Of a stretch of DNA of 64,000 bases, positions 21,659 to 33,507 are shown piece after piece (the first letter of the stretch is position 1; each line of letters starts with the position of its first letter). Made by a program: the position numbers and the translations under genes. The notes under the pieces are model-generated. The model saw only the letters and a list, made by a program, of their open reading frames with translations. It searched no databases and was not told the origin of the DNA. The stretch is from Chondrus crispus (Eukaryota; Rhodophyta; Florideophyceae; Gigartinales; Gigartinaceae): assembly GCF_000350225.1 (NCBI RefSeq), contig NW_005179272.1, forward strand, positions 1 to 64,000, written 5' to 3'.

Positions 21659-22352
21659 TAAAGAAAGGTCAGCGGGGCAGAGGGAAGAAGGATGGCTGAA
21701 GGTTGCTGGTGGTTGACGGGAAAAGAAGTTGATACCATTTTACTCTTGGTCGCCAACTATTGGCGCTACTTATACTCTTCGAACTACAAACAATACGAGC
21801 CATTAGGGCTGGTCACGTGACTCTCCTTCTTGCACTCGTTGATAATCAAGTGACTCTCCCTGTTGCACTCTCGGTTGATAATCAAGTGACTCTCCTACTT
21901 CCACTCTCGGTTGATAATCAAATGACTCTCCTTCTTGCACTCTCGGTTGCTAATAATTTGGGACCGTTTGAGAGTCAATAATATCTGAATGTACTGTACT
22001 ACTTGTACTCTCTCTTGCTAATAATTTGGGACCGTTTGAGAGTCAATAATATCTGAATGTACTGTACTGTAGATTACAGACGTGTCACACACATGTCAAA
22101 TCGAGAAAAATGAAACATGTTTAGAATGTACTGTAGAGTGCCACGAGGTACATAACTTACACGTGTCAACACCAAAATTGATACATGCTCGGAAATGATA
22201 GGAAAGTGCAACCGTGTACAAATATGACACGTGTCCACGTTGAAGACCAAACATCCTGAGAATGCTCTTGCAAGCATTTTAGGCTTCGTCGACATACACG
22301 TGTAATATCTGTCCAGGCTTGTAGCTTAGCATGTGGTCGAAGATTTCCAACA
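21659..22352 (-). repeat. 5' LTR-A1 of A1 (-), rearranged
   Basis: 694 bp, shorter than the 3' LTR. It has four 36-bp units, a duplicated ~65-bp piece (TTGCTAATAATTTGGGACCG occurs twice, about 21949-22060), and lacks roughly 90 bp of the E-box-rich part. The difference from its partner suggests age or exchange with another copy. Confidence 0.8.
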
Positions 22353-22747
22353 GACAGAAGTATGCCCGCCTCGAGGACCGCTCTTTTGAGATCACAGATC
22401 GAGTGGCTTTGCCGTAGACGCACGCAGAACATTTTTCAGAGATGCAATCATTGTCAGTATTGTTGATTTTGTTAGCCTCATTACCAAGTAGTTTGACTCC
22501 ACTTACCACATTGTCACGAATCATCGAAGCAATACCTTGAGAATGCACATGTGCATAGCGCTCATGCCACGTTTGCAGGGTGGCAGCATGTGCAGATCCG
22601 ATGTCACTGACGATGTCGAGAACGTAAAGTTCTCCAACCAATGTCGCAGTCGCCACTACAGTTGAGTCTCGTCTGATCATGCATTTTCCATTTTCGAACC
22701 TAACTTTTAGTCCAAGTTTAGTCATTCGACTGACAGAGAGCGGAGAG
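22353..22747 (-). pseudogene. Family B integrase/protease-end fragment
   Basis: About 395 bp of family B pol covering the pre-integrase and HHCC region (SVSRMTKLGLKV to CSACVYGKAT). Bounded by LTR-A1 on the left and the 3' LTR of B#3 on the right, so it is a slice of the older element into which both inserted. Confidence 0.8.
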
Positions 22748-24011
22748 TAATGGTAGGTTCGGAGGGGCAAGGGAAAGAAGGAAGGCAGGTTGATGTGTGT
22801 GAGTGAAGGAGTTGGTACCGAGGTTTACTTTGAAGCCGTTTTCCTGCAATACTTATACACTTCGAGTGCTACACTATCGCTCTACTCCGACTCCCAGTAA
22901 ACCATACTCTACTACGCGCGACCAAGCGCAGTCCTCTTGTGGCCCGACCATACTGTTCGATTTCCACCTTACGAATCGATTCGTAACTATTAGCTCACAA
23001 CTATTTCTACACATTCCAAATGACTGTAAACCATGGCCCTATGCATGCAACTGTTTCACACCTTACTAATCTGCATCCAGTCATGCCAGACTTCATTGTT
23101 GTGCAACGAACAACTTGGCACTTGTCTATTTCCAACAACGCAAACGTCTTTCATATCACAATCGCCATACGTATCCTTGTTTCTCACCTTACTAATTTCG
23201 CCAAGCACTGTCAGATAATTATGGCACGTTATAACAATGTGCATCCAGACTTTCTACACAACTTACATGAGAATACATGTAAATCACACGAGTACTGTCA
23301 TGAACTTGCATCCAACGGCGCACCATGACGAGAGCACAGTGCAACGGCGCGTGCTCACGCAAGACTCGCATACAGCGTGACGCGTACACAGAATAATCGC
23401 ACAACTGTATTCCTCTCGCGAGAAGTACTTGTTGTACTTTTGATTCACATGTACTGTACTCGGACACGCGCAGGATCGCAAACAATCTGACACTGTAAAA
23501 CTGTAAACCCTCATGTGCATACACCTGGATGCGTGTACATGTGTACGTACACGAATGCACCTGGCGACGTGTACATGTGTACACGGCATACATGTGTCCC
23601 GCCCGGGGGCCCCATGCAATTACCCCTTACAACCATGCCAAACCACTTGAAACCCCCAAAACAACGTAATTATGGCATATACAGGCCACTCAAAGTACAT
23701 CACAAGGCCAATGACGCACACGTGGACAACGCTCGACCAATAGATTTGCAGCATTAGACCTGAGGGCCAATAGAATTGCAGTATTTCCTGTGTAGTCTAT
23801 AGTGCTACGGGCCAAGGTTCCACTTGGCAAAACTATGCAAATTTGCATGACCCTCCGAGAGGCCACTTTCGTCCCCGGAACCCCAAAATCTGGGATTTTA
23901 CACGTGTCATGTCGTGATATGGGTAAGAGCGCCCGGACCGTGCAGTCATGTACACGTGTCACTCGATTTTGACCTTTTCAGATAACAGCATGTGGTCGCA
24001 CATTTTCAATA
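22748..24011 (-). repeat. 3' LTR-B1 of B#3
   Basis: 1264 bp, full ends, inserted in reversed family B pol (left flank AGCGGAGAG). Contains the TATA box, GTAAGG motifs and the 18-bp palindrome. Confidence 0.88.
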
Positions 24012-24022
24012 CCTCCCCTCGA

Positions 24023-26838
24023 TCACATGCTTTGGGCAGCTTTGCACTCGGAAAGCCCAACCATGCCCACGAACTTTTCAAACAGCACGCGACCAAGTGG
24101 TTTGGTCAGCATATCGGCTGGCAATTCTGTTGTCGGACAATGGTACAATGTGACCAGTTTTCGCTGCACCGCGTCTCGAACAAAATGATACGTAATATCA
24201 ATGTGCTTGTTGCGACGATTTGTAGATTCGTTCTGAGCAAACTCAATCGTACCAGCGTTGTCACATCCAACGCGAATTGTTGGATCCGAATTCGCACCAA
24301 GTACATCGGCATGGAAGCGTCGAAGCCACGCAGCCTCTTTGCATGCTTCACTGAGTGCGATGTATTCTGCCTCACAAGTAGACTTTGCAACTACTGTTTG
24401 TTTCCGGGAAGCCCAACTGATAGGCCCATCACAAAGCTTGAACACGTACCCACTCGTTGATTTTCGTGATTCAAGGCATCCACCCCAATCTGCGTCGCTA
24501 TTCCCATGAAGTTCCGTACCAAGATCATCTTTACCAAACACTATTCCAAGATGCTGGGACCCACGCAAGTATCTCAAAACACGTTTCACACCTGTCCAAT
24601 GCAAATCGTGAGGGTCGGCACAGTGTTGAGATAACTTTCCAATGGCAAACGCAATATGGGGGCGGGTCCCGACCATTAGGAACATTGGACATCCAATGGC
24701 CTGACGATATGGTTCAAAGCATGGGTTGTCATCACGGCCACTTGCATTGTGACATGTCGAGACTGTTCCATCGGAGTAACGCAAGGATGACATGCCGACA
24801 TTTTGAACCGTTTCAGTACTGCTTGGGCATACTTCGACTGCGTGACGGTCAGGACGTGTTTAGAACGTATACGGTCGATCTCTAGACCAATACAAGTCTT
24901 CGCTTCGCCAAGGTCTTTCATATATCGAATCGTTTGTTGAGTTCATTTTTCATCCATAATATGGCCTCCAAGTCACTTCCAGCTAGCAGCAGATCGTCCA
25001 CGTACAACGCGATAATCATGATGACATTGCCTTGACGTCGAATGTAAAGACATGGGTCGCTGCGTGTAGTGTTGAAACCAAGTTCAGTGATCAGAAACTC
25101 ATCGATCTTACTATGCCATTGGCGATGGGCTTGCTTAAGACCATAGATTGCTTTCAAAAGTTTACACACCGAATCAGGTTTGACTTTGTCGATGCATCCT
25201 TCAGGTTGCTCCATGTAGATTTCTTCGTGAAGGTCACCGTTGAGGAAGGCAGTCACCACGTCCATCTGATGCAGCTCAAGGTCAAAGTGCGCAACCAGTG
25301 CCAGCAGCAGACGGATAGTTGTGAACTTGATGACAGGGGCGAAAGTTTCAGTGTAATCGATGCCTTCTATTTGTTGAAAACCTCGTGCCACAAGACGTCC
25401 CTTTGCAGTTTCAACAAATTTTCCGGACTCGTCAGGAAGTTGCTTCACTCCGAAAACCCACCTGGACGTCAGGACGTTCGCTGCTTGATATCTTGGAACA
25501 AGTGTCCATGTTTTGTTTTTGTGTTGTGAAGCAAGTTCTTTGTCAATGCCCTTCTGCCAGAAGCGAGCTTTTGGAGAATCCATAGCTTGCTTGTACGAGT
25601 TTGGGATTTCCGTTATCACATGGGCGTGGCTAAGGAGTCCAGCAGTCACCAAAGCTGCTGCCCACCACGCCCCAGGCGTTTTGCGAACGCAAGTGGACCG
25701 ACGGAGATTAGTTGGCGGATCAATCGTTTCTTCCTCAACTACGTGTTGCTCAACTGTTTCGGTGGTTTCGCTCTCCTCTGCAGTTGGGGAGGAGTTGGAG
25801 GATTCATCAGAGTCTTGTTGTTCATCCGGCGATGATGCTTCTGATGCCACTGCATCATTTTCTGCAACTTCCTCATCGATGTTCAAGTTGATTGTGTCAT
25901 CATCAGTTGTAGCCTCCTCGTTTGTATCCATCGGTTCACCCGATTTGCCTCCCGTGGACTCGTCAAAAGTAACATCTCTGGATACGATCACTTTGTGCAA
26001 ATCACCATCCCACAACTTGTAAGCTTTCGTATTTTCAGCATACCCCAGAAACATTGCCTCCTTGGCACGGGCGTCAAGTTTCTGGATGTTGTGTTTTGGT
26101 AATGTATACCAACACTTTGAACCGAAAACACGCAAATGACCAACATTTGGCACAGATTTCATCCATAAGTGGTATGGGGTCATCTTGGGGGGAATGGCAC
26201 GTGACGTGACTCGATTTCGAACGTACACTGCATTGGCAAGTGCTTCTGCCCAGAACCCCTTTGTAACTTTCTTGTGCGCTAGCATGGAGCGCACCAAGTT
26301 TACCAAAGTTCTGTTCAGTCGTTCGGCGACGCCATTTTGCTCCGGTGTGTACGCGGTCGTCATTTGATGCTGAGTACCATTTGTAATCAGAAATGACTTA
26401 AACTCCGTGGACAGATACTCACCACCTCGATCCGTGCGAAGCACTTTGATCTTGCGACCAGTGTGAGTCTGAGCAAGTTGTGCAAACATTTTGTATCGTT
26501 CAAATGCTTCTGATTTATGGTGCATAGGGTACACTACTGACCAGTTTGAGTGATCATCTATGAAGGTAATGAAGTACTTGGCACCACCAATGGACTGCAC
26601 CTCTAAGGGGCCACACACATCAGAGTGAACTAAGTCTAGACAGAAGTATGCCCGCCTCGAGGACCGCTCTTTTGAGATCACAGATCGAGTGGCTTTGCCG
26701 TAGACGCACGCAGAACAGTTTTCAGAGATGCAATCATTGTCAGTACTGTTGATTTTGTTAGCCTCATTACCAAGTAGTTTGACTCCACTTACCACATTGT
26801 CACGAATCATCGAAGCAATACCTTGAGAATGCACATGT
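24023..26838 (-). pseudogene. Family B pol of B#3, two frameshifts
   Basis: Integrase from HSQGIAS through DD35E, the acidic linker, RT (YVDDLLLAGSD) and RNase H. A 2-nt gain near 24921 ends the main frame after NKRFDI. A 10-nt deletion near 24733-24736, between RT and RNase H, shifts the frame again and is shared with two other LTR-B1 copies. RNase H motifs beyond it are intact in their own frame. Confidence 0.85.
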
Positions 26839-28101
26839 TAATAGTAGGTTCGGAGGGGCAAGGGAAAGAAGGAAGGCAGGTTGATGTGTGTGAGTGAAGG
26901 AGTTGGTGCCGAGGTTTACTTTGAAGCCGTTTTCCTGCGATACTTATACACTTCGAGTGCTATGTATCGCTCTACTCCGACTCCTAGTAAACCATACTCT
27001 ACTATGCGCGACCAAGCGCGGTCCTCTTGTGGCCCGACCATACTGTTCGATTTCCACCTTACGAATCGATTCGTAACTATTAGCTCACAACTATTTCTAC
27101 ACATTCCAAATGACTGTAAACCATGGCCCTATGCATGCAACTGTTTCACACCTTACTAATCTGCATCCAGTCATGCCAGACTTCATTGTTGTGCAACGAA
27201 CAACTTGGCACTTGTCTATTTCCAACAACGCAAACGTCTTTCATATCACAATCGCCATACGTATCCTTGTTTCTCACCTTACCAATTTCGCCAAGCACTG
27301 TCAGATAATTATGGCAAGTTATAACAATGTGCATCCAGACTTTCTACACAACTCACATGAGAATACATGTAAATCACACGAGTACTGTCATGAACTTGCA
27401 TCCAACGGCGCACCATGACGAGAGCACAGTGCAACGGCGCGTGCTCACGCAAGACTCGCATACAGCGTGACGCGTACACAGAATAATCGCACAACTGTAT
27501 TCCTCTCGCGAGAAGTACTTGTTGTACTTTTGATTCACATGTACTGTACTCGGACACGCGCAGGATCGCAAACAGTCTGACACTGTAAAACTGTAAACCC
27601 TCATGTGCATACACCTGGATGCGTGTACATGCGTACGTACACGAATCCACCTGGCGACGTGTACATGTGTACACGGCATACATGTGTCCCGCCCGGGGGC
27701 CCCATGCAATTACCCATTACAACCGTGGCAAACCACTTGAAACCCCCAAAACAACGTAATTATGGCATATACAGGCCACTTAAAGTACATCACAAGGCCA
27801 ATGACGCACACGTGGACAACGCTCGACCAATAGATTTGCAGCATTAGACCTGAGGGCCAATAGAATTGCAGTATTTCCTGTGTAGTCTATAGTGCTACGG
27901 GCCAAGGTTCCACTTGGCAAAACTATGCAAATTTGCATGACCCTCCGAGAGGCCACTTTCGTCCCCGGAACCCCAAAATCTGGGATTTTACACGTGTCAT
28001 GTCGTGATATGGGTAAGAGCGCCCGGACCGTGCAGTCATGTACACGTGTCACTCGATTTTGACCTTTTCAGATAACAGCATGTGGTCGCACATTTTCAAT
28101 A
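26839..28101 (-). repeat. 3' LTR-B1 of B-X
   Basis: 1263 bp; the left end reads TAATAGTAGG where other copies read TAATGGTAGG. Otherwise a typical LTR-B1. Confidence 0.87.
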
Positions 28102-28112
28102 CCTCCCCTCGA

Positions 28113-31100
28113 TCACATGCTTTGGGCAGCTTTGCACTCGGAAAGCCCAACCATGCCCACGAACTTTTCAAACAGCACGCGACCAAGTGGTTTGGTCAGC
28201 ATATCGGCTGGCATTTCTGTTGTCGGACAATGGTACAATGTGACCAGTTTTCGCTGCACCGCATCTCGAACAAAATGATACGTAATATCAATGTGCTTGT
28301 TGCGACGATTTGTAGATTCGTTCTGAGCAAACGCAATCGTACCAGCGTTGTCACATCCAACGCGAATTGTTGGATCCGAATTCGCACCAAGTACATCGGC
28401 ATGGAAGCGTCGAAGCCACGCAGCCTCTTTGCATGCTTCACTGAGTGCGATGTATTCTGCCTCACAAGTAGACTTTGCAACTACTGTTTGTTTCCGGGAA
28501 GCCCAACTGATAGGCCCATCACAAAGCTTGAACACGTACCCACTCGTTGATTTTCGTGATTCAAGGCATCCACCCCAATCTGCGTCGCTATACCCATGAA
28601 GTTCCGTACCAAGATCATCTTTACCAAACACTATTCCAAGATGCTGGGACCCACGCAAGTATCTCAAAACACGTTTCACACCTGACCAGTGCGACTCGTG
28701 AGGGTCGGCACAGTGTTGAGATAACTTTCCAATGGCATACGCAATATCGGGGCGGGTCCCGACCATTAGGAACATTGGACATCCAATGGCCTGACGATAT
28801 GGTTCAAAGCATGGGTTGTCATCACGGCCACTTGCATTGTGACATGTCGAGACTGTTCCATCGGAGTAACGCAAGGATTACATGCCGACATTTTGAACCG
28901 TTTCAGTACTGCTTGGGCATACTTCGACTGCGTGACGGTCAGGACGTGTTTAGAACGTATACGGTCGATCTCTAGACCAATACAAGTCTTCGCTTCGCCA
29001 AGGTCTTTCATATCGACTCGCTTGTTGAGTTCATTTTTCATCCATAATATGGCCTCCAAGTCACTTTCAGCTAGCAGCAGATCGTCCACGTACAACGCGA
29101 TAATCATGATGACATTGCCTTGACGTCGAATGTAAAGACATGGGTCGCTGCGTGTAGTGTTGAAACCAAGTTCAGTGATCAGAAACTCATCGATCTTACT
29201 ATGCCATTGGCGATGGGCTTGCTTAAGACCATAGATTGCTTTCAAAAGTTTACACACCGAATCAGGTTTGACTTTGTCGATGCATCCTTCAGGTTGCTCC
29301 ATGTAGATTTCTTCGTGAAGGTCACCGTTGAGGAAGGCAGTCACCACGTCCATCTGATGCAGCTCAAGGTCAAAGTGCGCAACCAGTGCCAGCAGCAGAC
29401 GGATAGTTGTGAACTTGATGACAGGGGCGAAAGTTTCAGTGTAATCGATGCCTTCTATTTGTTGAAAACCTCGTGCCACAAGACGTCCCTTTGCAGTTTC
29501 AACAAATTTTCCGGACTCGTCAGGAAGTTGCTTCACTCCGAAAACCCACCTGGACGTCAGGACGTTCGATGCTTGAGATCTTGGAACAAGTGTCCATGTT
29601 TTGTTTTTGTGTTGTGAAGCAAGTTCTTTGTCAATGCCCTTCTACTAGAAGCGAGCTTTTGGAGAATCCATAGCTTGCTTGTACGAGTTTGGGATTTCCG
29701 TTATCACATGGGCGTGGCTAAGGAGTCCAGCAGTCACCAAAGCTGCTGCCCACCACGCCCCAGGCGTTTTGCGAACGCGAGTGGACCGACGGAGATTAGT
29801 TGGCGGATCAATCGTTTCTTCCTCAACTACGTGTTGCTCAACTGTTTCGGTGGTTTCGCTCTCCTCTGCAGTTGGGGAGGAGTTGGAGGATTCATCAGAG
29901 TCTTGTTGTTCATCCGGCGATGATGCTTCTGATGCCACTGCATCATTTTCTGCAACTTCCTCATCGATGTTCAAGTTGATTGTGTCATCATCAGTTGTAG
30001 CCTCCTCGTTTGTATCCATCGGTTCACCCGATTTGCCTCCCGTGGACTCGTCAAAAGTAACATCTCTGGATACGATCACTTTGTGCAAATCACCATCCCA
30101 CAACTTGTAAGCTTTCGTATTTTCAGCATACCCCAGAAACATTGCCTCCTTGGCACGGGCGTCAAGTTTCTGGATGTTGTGTTTTGGTAATGTATACCAA
30201 CAGTTTGAACCGAAAACACGCAAATGACCAACATTTGGCACAGATTTCATCCATAAGTGGTATGGGGTCATCTTGGGGGGAATGGCACGTGACGTGACTC
30301 GATTTCGAACGTACACTGCATTGGCAAGTGCTTCTGCCCAGAACCCCATTGTAACTTTCTTGTGCGCTAGCATGGAGCGCACCAAGTTTACCAAAGTTCT
30401 GTTCAGTCGTTCGGCGACGCCATTTTGCTCCGGTGTGTACGCGGTCGTCATCTGATGCTGAGTACCATTTGCAATCAGAAATGACTTAAACTCCGTGGAC
30501 AGATACTCACCACCTCGATCGGTGCGAAGCACTTTGATCTTGCGACCAGTGTGAGTCTGAGCAAGTTGTGCAAACATTTTGTATCGTTCAAATGCTTCTG
30601 ATTTATGGTGCATAGGGTACACTACTGACCAGTTTGAGTGATCATCTATGAAGGTAATGAAGTACTTGGCACCACCAATGGACTGCACCTCTAAGGGGCC
30701 ACACACATCAGAGTGAACTAAGTCTAGACAGAAGTATGCCCGCCTCGAGGACCGCTCTTTTGGGATCACAGATCGAGTGGCTTTGCCGTAGACGCACGCA
30801 GAACATTTTTCAGAGATGCAATCATTGTCAGTATTGTTGATTTTGTTAGCCTCATTACCAAGTAGTTTGACTCCACTTACCACATTGTCACGAATCATCG
30901 AAGCAATACCTTGAGAATGCACATGTGCAAAGCGCTCATGCCACGTTTGCAGGGTGGCAGCATGTGCAGATCCGATGTCACTGACGATGTCGAGAACGTA
31001 AAGTTCTCCAACCAATGTCGCAGTCGCCACTACAGTTGAGCCTCGTCTGATCATGCATTTTCCATTTTCGAACCCAACTTTTAGTCCAAGTTCAGTCATT

Positions 31101-31437
31101 CGACTGACAGAGAGCAGAGAGAACGCAAAGTCCGGAACGTGCAATACATCCGTCAACTTGCACGGTTCGATGCGGCCATTCACATTTAACTTCAAGTGAA
31201 CGTCACCACGGCCGGCAACCTTTGCACTAGCCTTGGTTCCCATCTGAACAGAGGCGGATTCAAGTGGCTCATACGTCGCAAACAAAGATCGGTCATATGT
31301 AATATGAGCTGTACAAGCTGAATCTACGAGCCACGAAGGCGACATCTCCAGATTGTTCGTGTGCGAAGCTTTCGACATCAGACATGTGAAGTCGACGCTG
31401 TTTACAACCATGTCGGGATCAGGTTTCTGTGTGACAA
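28113..31437 (-). pseudogene. Family B protease-pol of B-X
   Basis: Contains the protease (WLVDSAC), HHCC, DD35E with RTDRGGEY, linker, RT and RNase H. Two adjacent TAG codons (29642-29647) replace Trp-Gln at the RT entry (RFWQKG in other copies), and the shared 10-nt deletion near 28823-28826 shifts RNase H. The upstream part continues at 46435. Confidence 0.87.
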
Positions 31438-32376
31438 TGTTGTAATTCTACGACCACATGCTGATATGCATGACAAACGACGACAGGTATGACACGTGTA
31501 AAAGCAAAAACACTCTGCGTGACGAGTTGAGCAAGTTTGATTTTCAACGTGTACACGTGTGATTTTTGTACACGGTTGCACTCTACAGTACTTCAGGAGC
31601 ACGTTTGGTTTTCAACCTGTACACGTGTGAAACATGTACACGGTTGCGGTGTACAGTACAATCTGAGCATGTTTCATTTTCTCCGCCCGACACGTGTATG
31701 ACCTGGACACATGTCCTCATTACACTGTCGGACGCGTACAGTACACCTGCAGTCTTACAGACAAAGTATAGAACCTTGGTGGCGGGTGCCTGGCACGTGC
31801 CAAAGGTTTACAGCGTCCATGGAGTGCAGCACGGGTACAGCAGGACACAAAGATACCGTTGCGCGAGTTTTCAATTCGTAAGGCAAAATGTGCACTGTTG
31901 TAATTGACATTGGACAGGACCTCACGAGAGATTCAGATTCATAAGGCAACGTGTGGGCTGTAAACAGTCCTTCCAGGATTGATTTGAATTCGTAAGGCAA
32001 CGTGTGAGCTGTAAACGTGCCTTACGAATTTGTGCCACGCTGGATTTGGAATAGTAAGGGAATTTGTGCTTTGCTGTGCTTTGTTGTACTGCCTTACTAA
32101 TTTCTCCGTCATGACAGTGGTAATTCGTAAGGCGGTTTTCTGTTCTGTTTGTTGGGCCATCGCCAGTTTGGCTGAGTAGCAAGACGGGCACATGTGTTAG
32201 AGCCAATACATTTGTAGTATGTGTGTCGTAGTGTTTGGTAGTAGAGTTCTAGAAGATTGCAGAAGTGTATAAGTAGTGCCAGAAGTTGGCGACTCGAAGT
32301 AAATCGGTACCCAATCCTTCAACTTCACCCCATCAACCGTCCTTCGATTTCCCTTTGCCCCGCTGACCTTCCAGTA
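31438..32376 (+). repeat. 5' LTR-A2
   Basis: Starts TGTTGTAATTC, ends TTCCAGTA. Features: CACGTG palindromes in the first 300 bp, seven copies of a GTAAGGC-type motif between 31870 and 32134, a 13-bp perfect inverted repeat (AATTCGTAAGGCA 31987-31999 and its complement 32018-32030), and a TATA box at 32268-32273. Confidence 0.92.
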
Positions 32377-32390
32377 GGTTATGGGCCCAG
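32377..32390 (+). promoter_or_regulatory. Primer-binding site (half-tRNA iMet)
   Basis: GGTTATGGGCCCAG immediately after the LTR; identical to the site in family B and the TRIM. Confidence 0.85.
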
Positions 32391-33507
32391 TTCAACGTTA
32401 TTGTTCCGCTGTGTGAGTGCTCGTTCTCAGTTTCTGCTGCCGTGTTCGTGTTTGTTTCTGCTGTCGTTCTCGTTTTGGTCTCCGCTGTCGTTCTCGTTTT
32501 GGTTTCTGCTGTCGTTTCCGCCGCCGTTTTCATCGTCGCCGTCGTTTGTTTTGTTCTATCGCCGTCTACTTGCTGTCGTTATCATCTTGGTCGTTCGTCT
32601 CCGTCTACCTGCTGTCGTTTCAACTTGGTGGATCTTCTTCGTGTCTGTTGCAGCTTGGTCTTGGCAATCGTTGTGTGAGCTGTGGGTGTAGTCCCTAGTC
32701 GCCAACGTACCATATCAATCCAAGAAGACTGCCCTTCGATCACGCCGGTGATCGTCGTAGCTGCCGATACCCTCGCTCTTGGTGAAAGGCTTGTGCCATT
32801 GGAAATCTGACTTGAGCGAGGGTCCGACCAAGAATCGTCGAGAGACGAAACACTGATCCTCGGGGAGGATCACAGTGTACAGTGTACTGGTCTAGTCGAT
32901 CCGCACTCTGCCTTCGGGAGGTGTGTCGGCGGTGTGGGTAACGCTCTCGGTATTAGCCCTATAGGTACGACTTCGGTCCCCTGGGTGAAGAGAATACGTG
33001 CCTAAACACTGAACCTCTCACTATACGTGTATAAGGTCGCGTACCTTGATTAAGTTCGCACGGAAGAGGGTGACCGTAGGCGTGATTGTGAACAAATCAC
33101 ACGAGTACGACGAAGGCAGTTTCATTCTTGTGTTGTGGAAAACCTCATTGGGGTAGTACCGTATCAAGTTTGGACAAGCCGATTTCGGTTGCAGGGACCG
33201 TTCGCGGTAGTGACTAAAAGTCCTGGTTCGTCTACAGGCAAAGTGTTGTGCTTACTCGTGGCACGTTTGATTTAGTTCACAGTCGAAAGACCCGCACTGG
33301 CCGACATACAGGGGTAGCGCCCTAAGGCATTTTTAAGAAAAATACGCTTGTTCCACTCCGCCGGGAACAAGCACCAAGAACGTTTCCGAGTAATCGCTAC
33401 AAACTTCTTATACGGGTGGGCTTGCCATTGTGTTGACTATCGGTTAACGGCTTGGGATCCCGGAACAGAAGACCTTGTATACTCGAAGGATACATCCATT
33501 CGGCGAA
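32391..33507 (+). promoter_or_regulatory. Leader of A2
   Basis: First ~300 nt are pyrimidine-rich repeats based on CTGTCGTTCTCGTTTTGG, followed by the structured part with the three hairpins (GATCCTC-GGG-GAGGATC near 32851-32867; GCTTGTTCC hairpin near 33347-33373) and the pre-gag block. Differs from the A1 leader mainly in the pyrimidine-rich part. Confidence 0.65.

Larger units (their letters stand above)
15573..22352 (-). mobile_element. A1 (-): family A element with both LTR-A1s
   Basis: Complete layout on the minus strand: 5' LTR 21659-22352, primer-binding site, leader, gag-pol, polypurine tract, 3' LTR 15573-16343. Flanks are GTCAG on the left and GACAG on the right (4 of 5 match); one side is LTR-B2 and the other family B pol, so a clean single insertion is not proven. 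Confidence 0.85.
22748..26838 (-). mobile_element. B#3 (-): 3' part of a family B element
   Basis: 3' LTR-B1 followed (rightward, upstream in element sense) by RNase H, RT and integrase. Cut off in the pre-integrase region by the LTR at 26839. Its 5' half is not found elsewhere in the window. Confidence 0.85.

Noticed and set aside
32377-32390. Fragment of an iMet tRNA gene
   Set aside because: Only the 14-nt complement of the anticodon arm is present, always at the LTR edge, which is the primer-binding site pattern.
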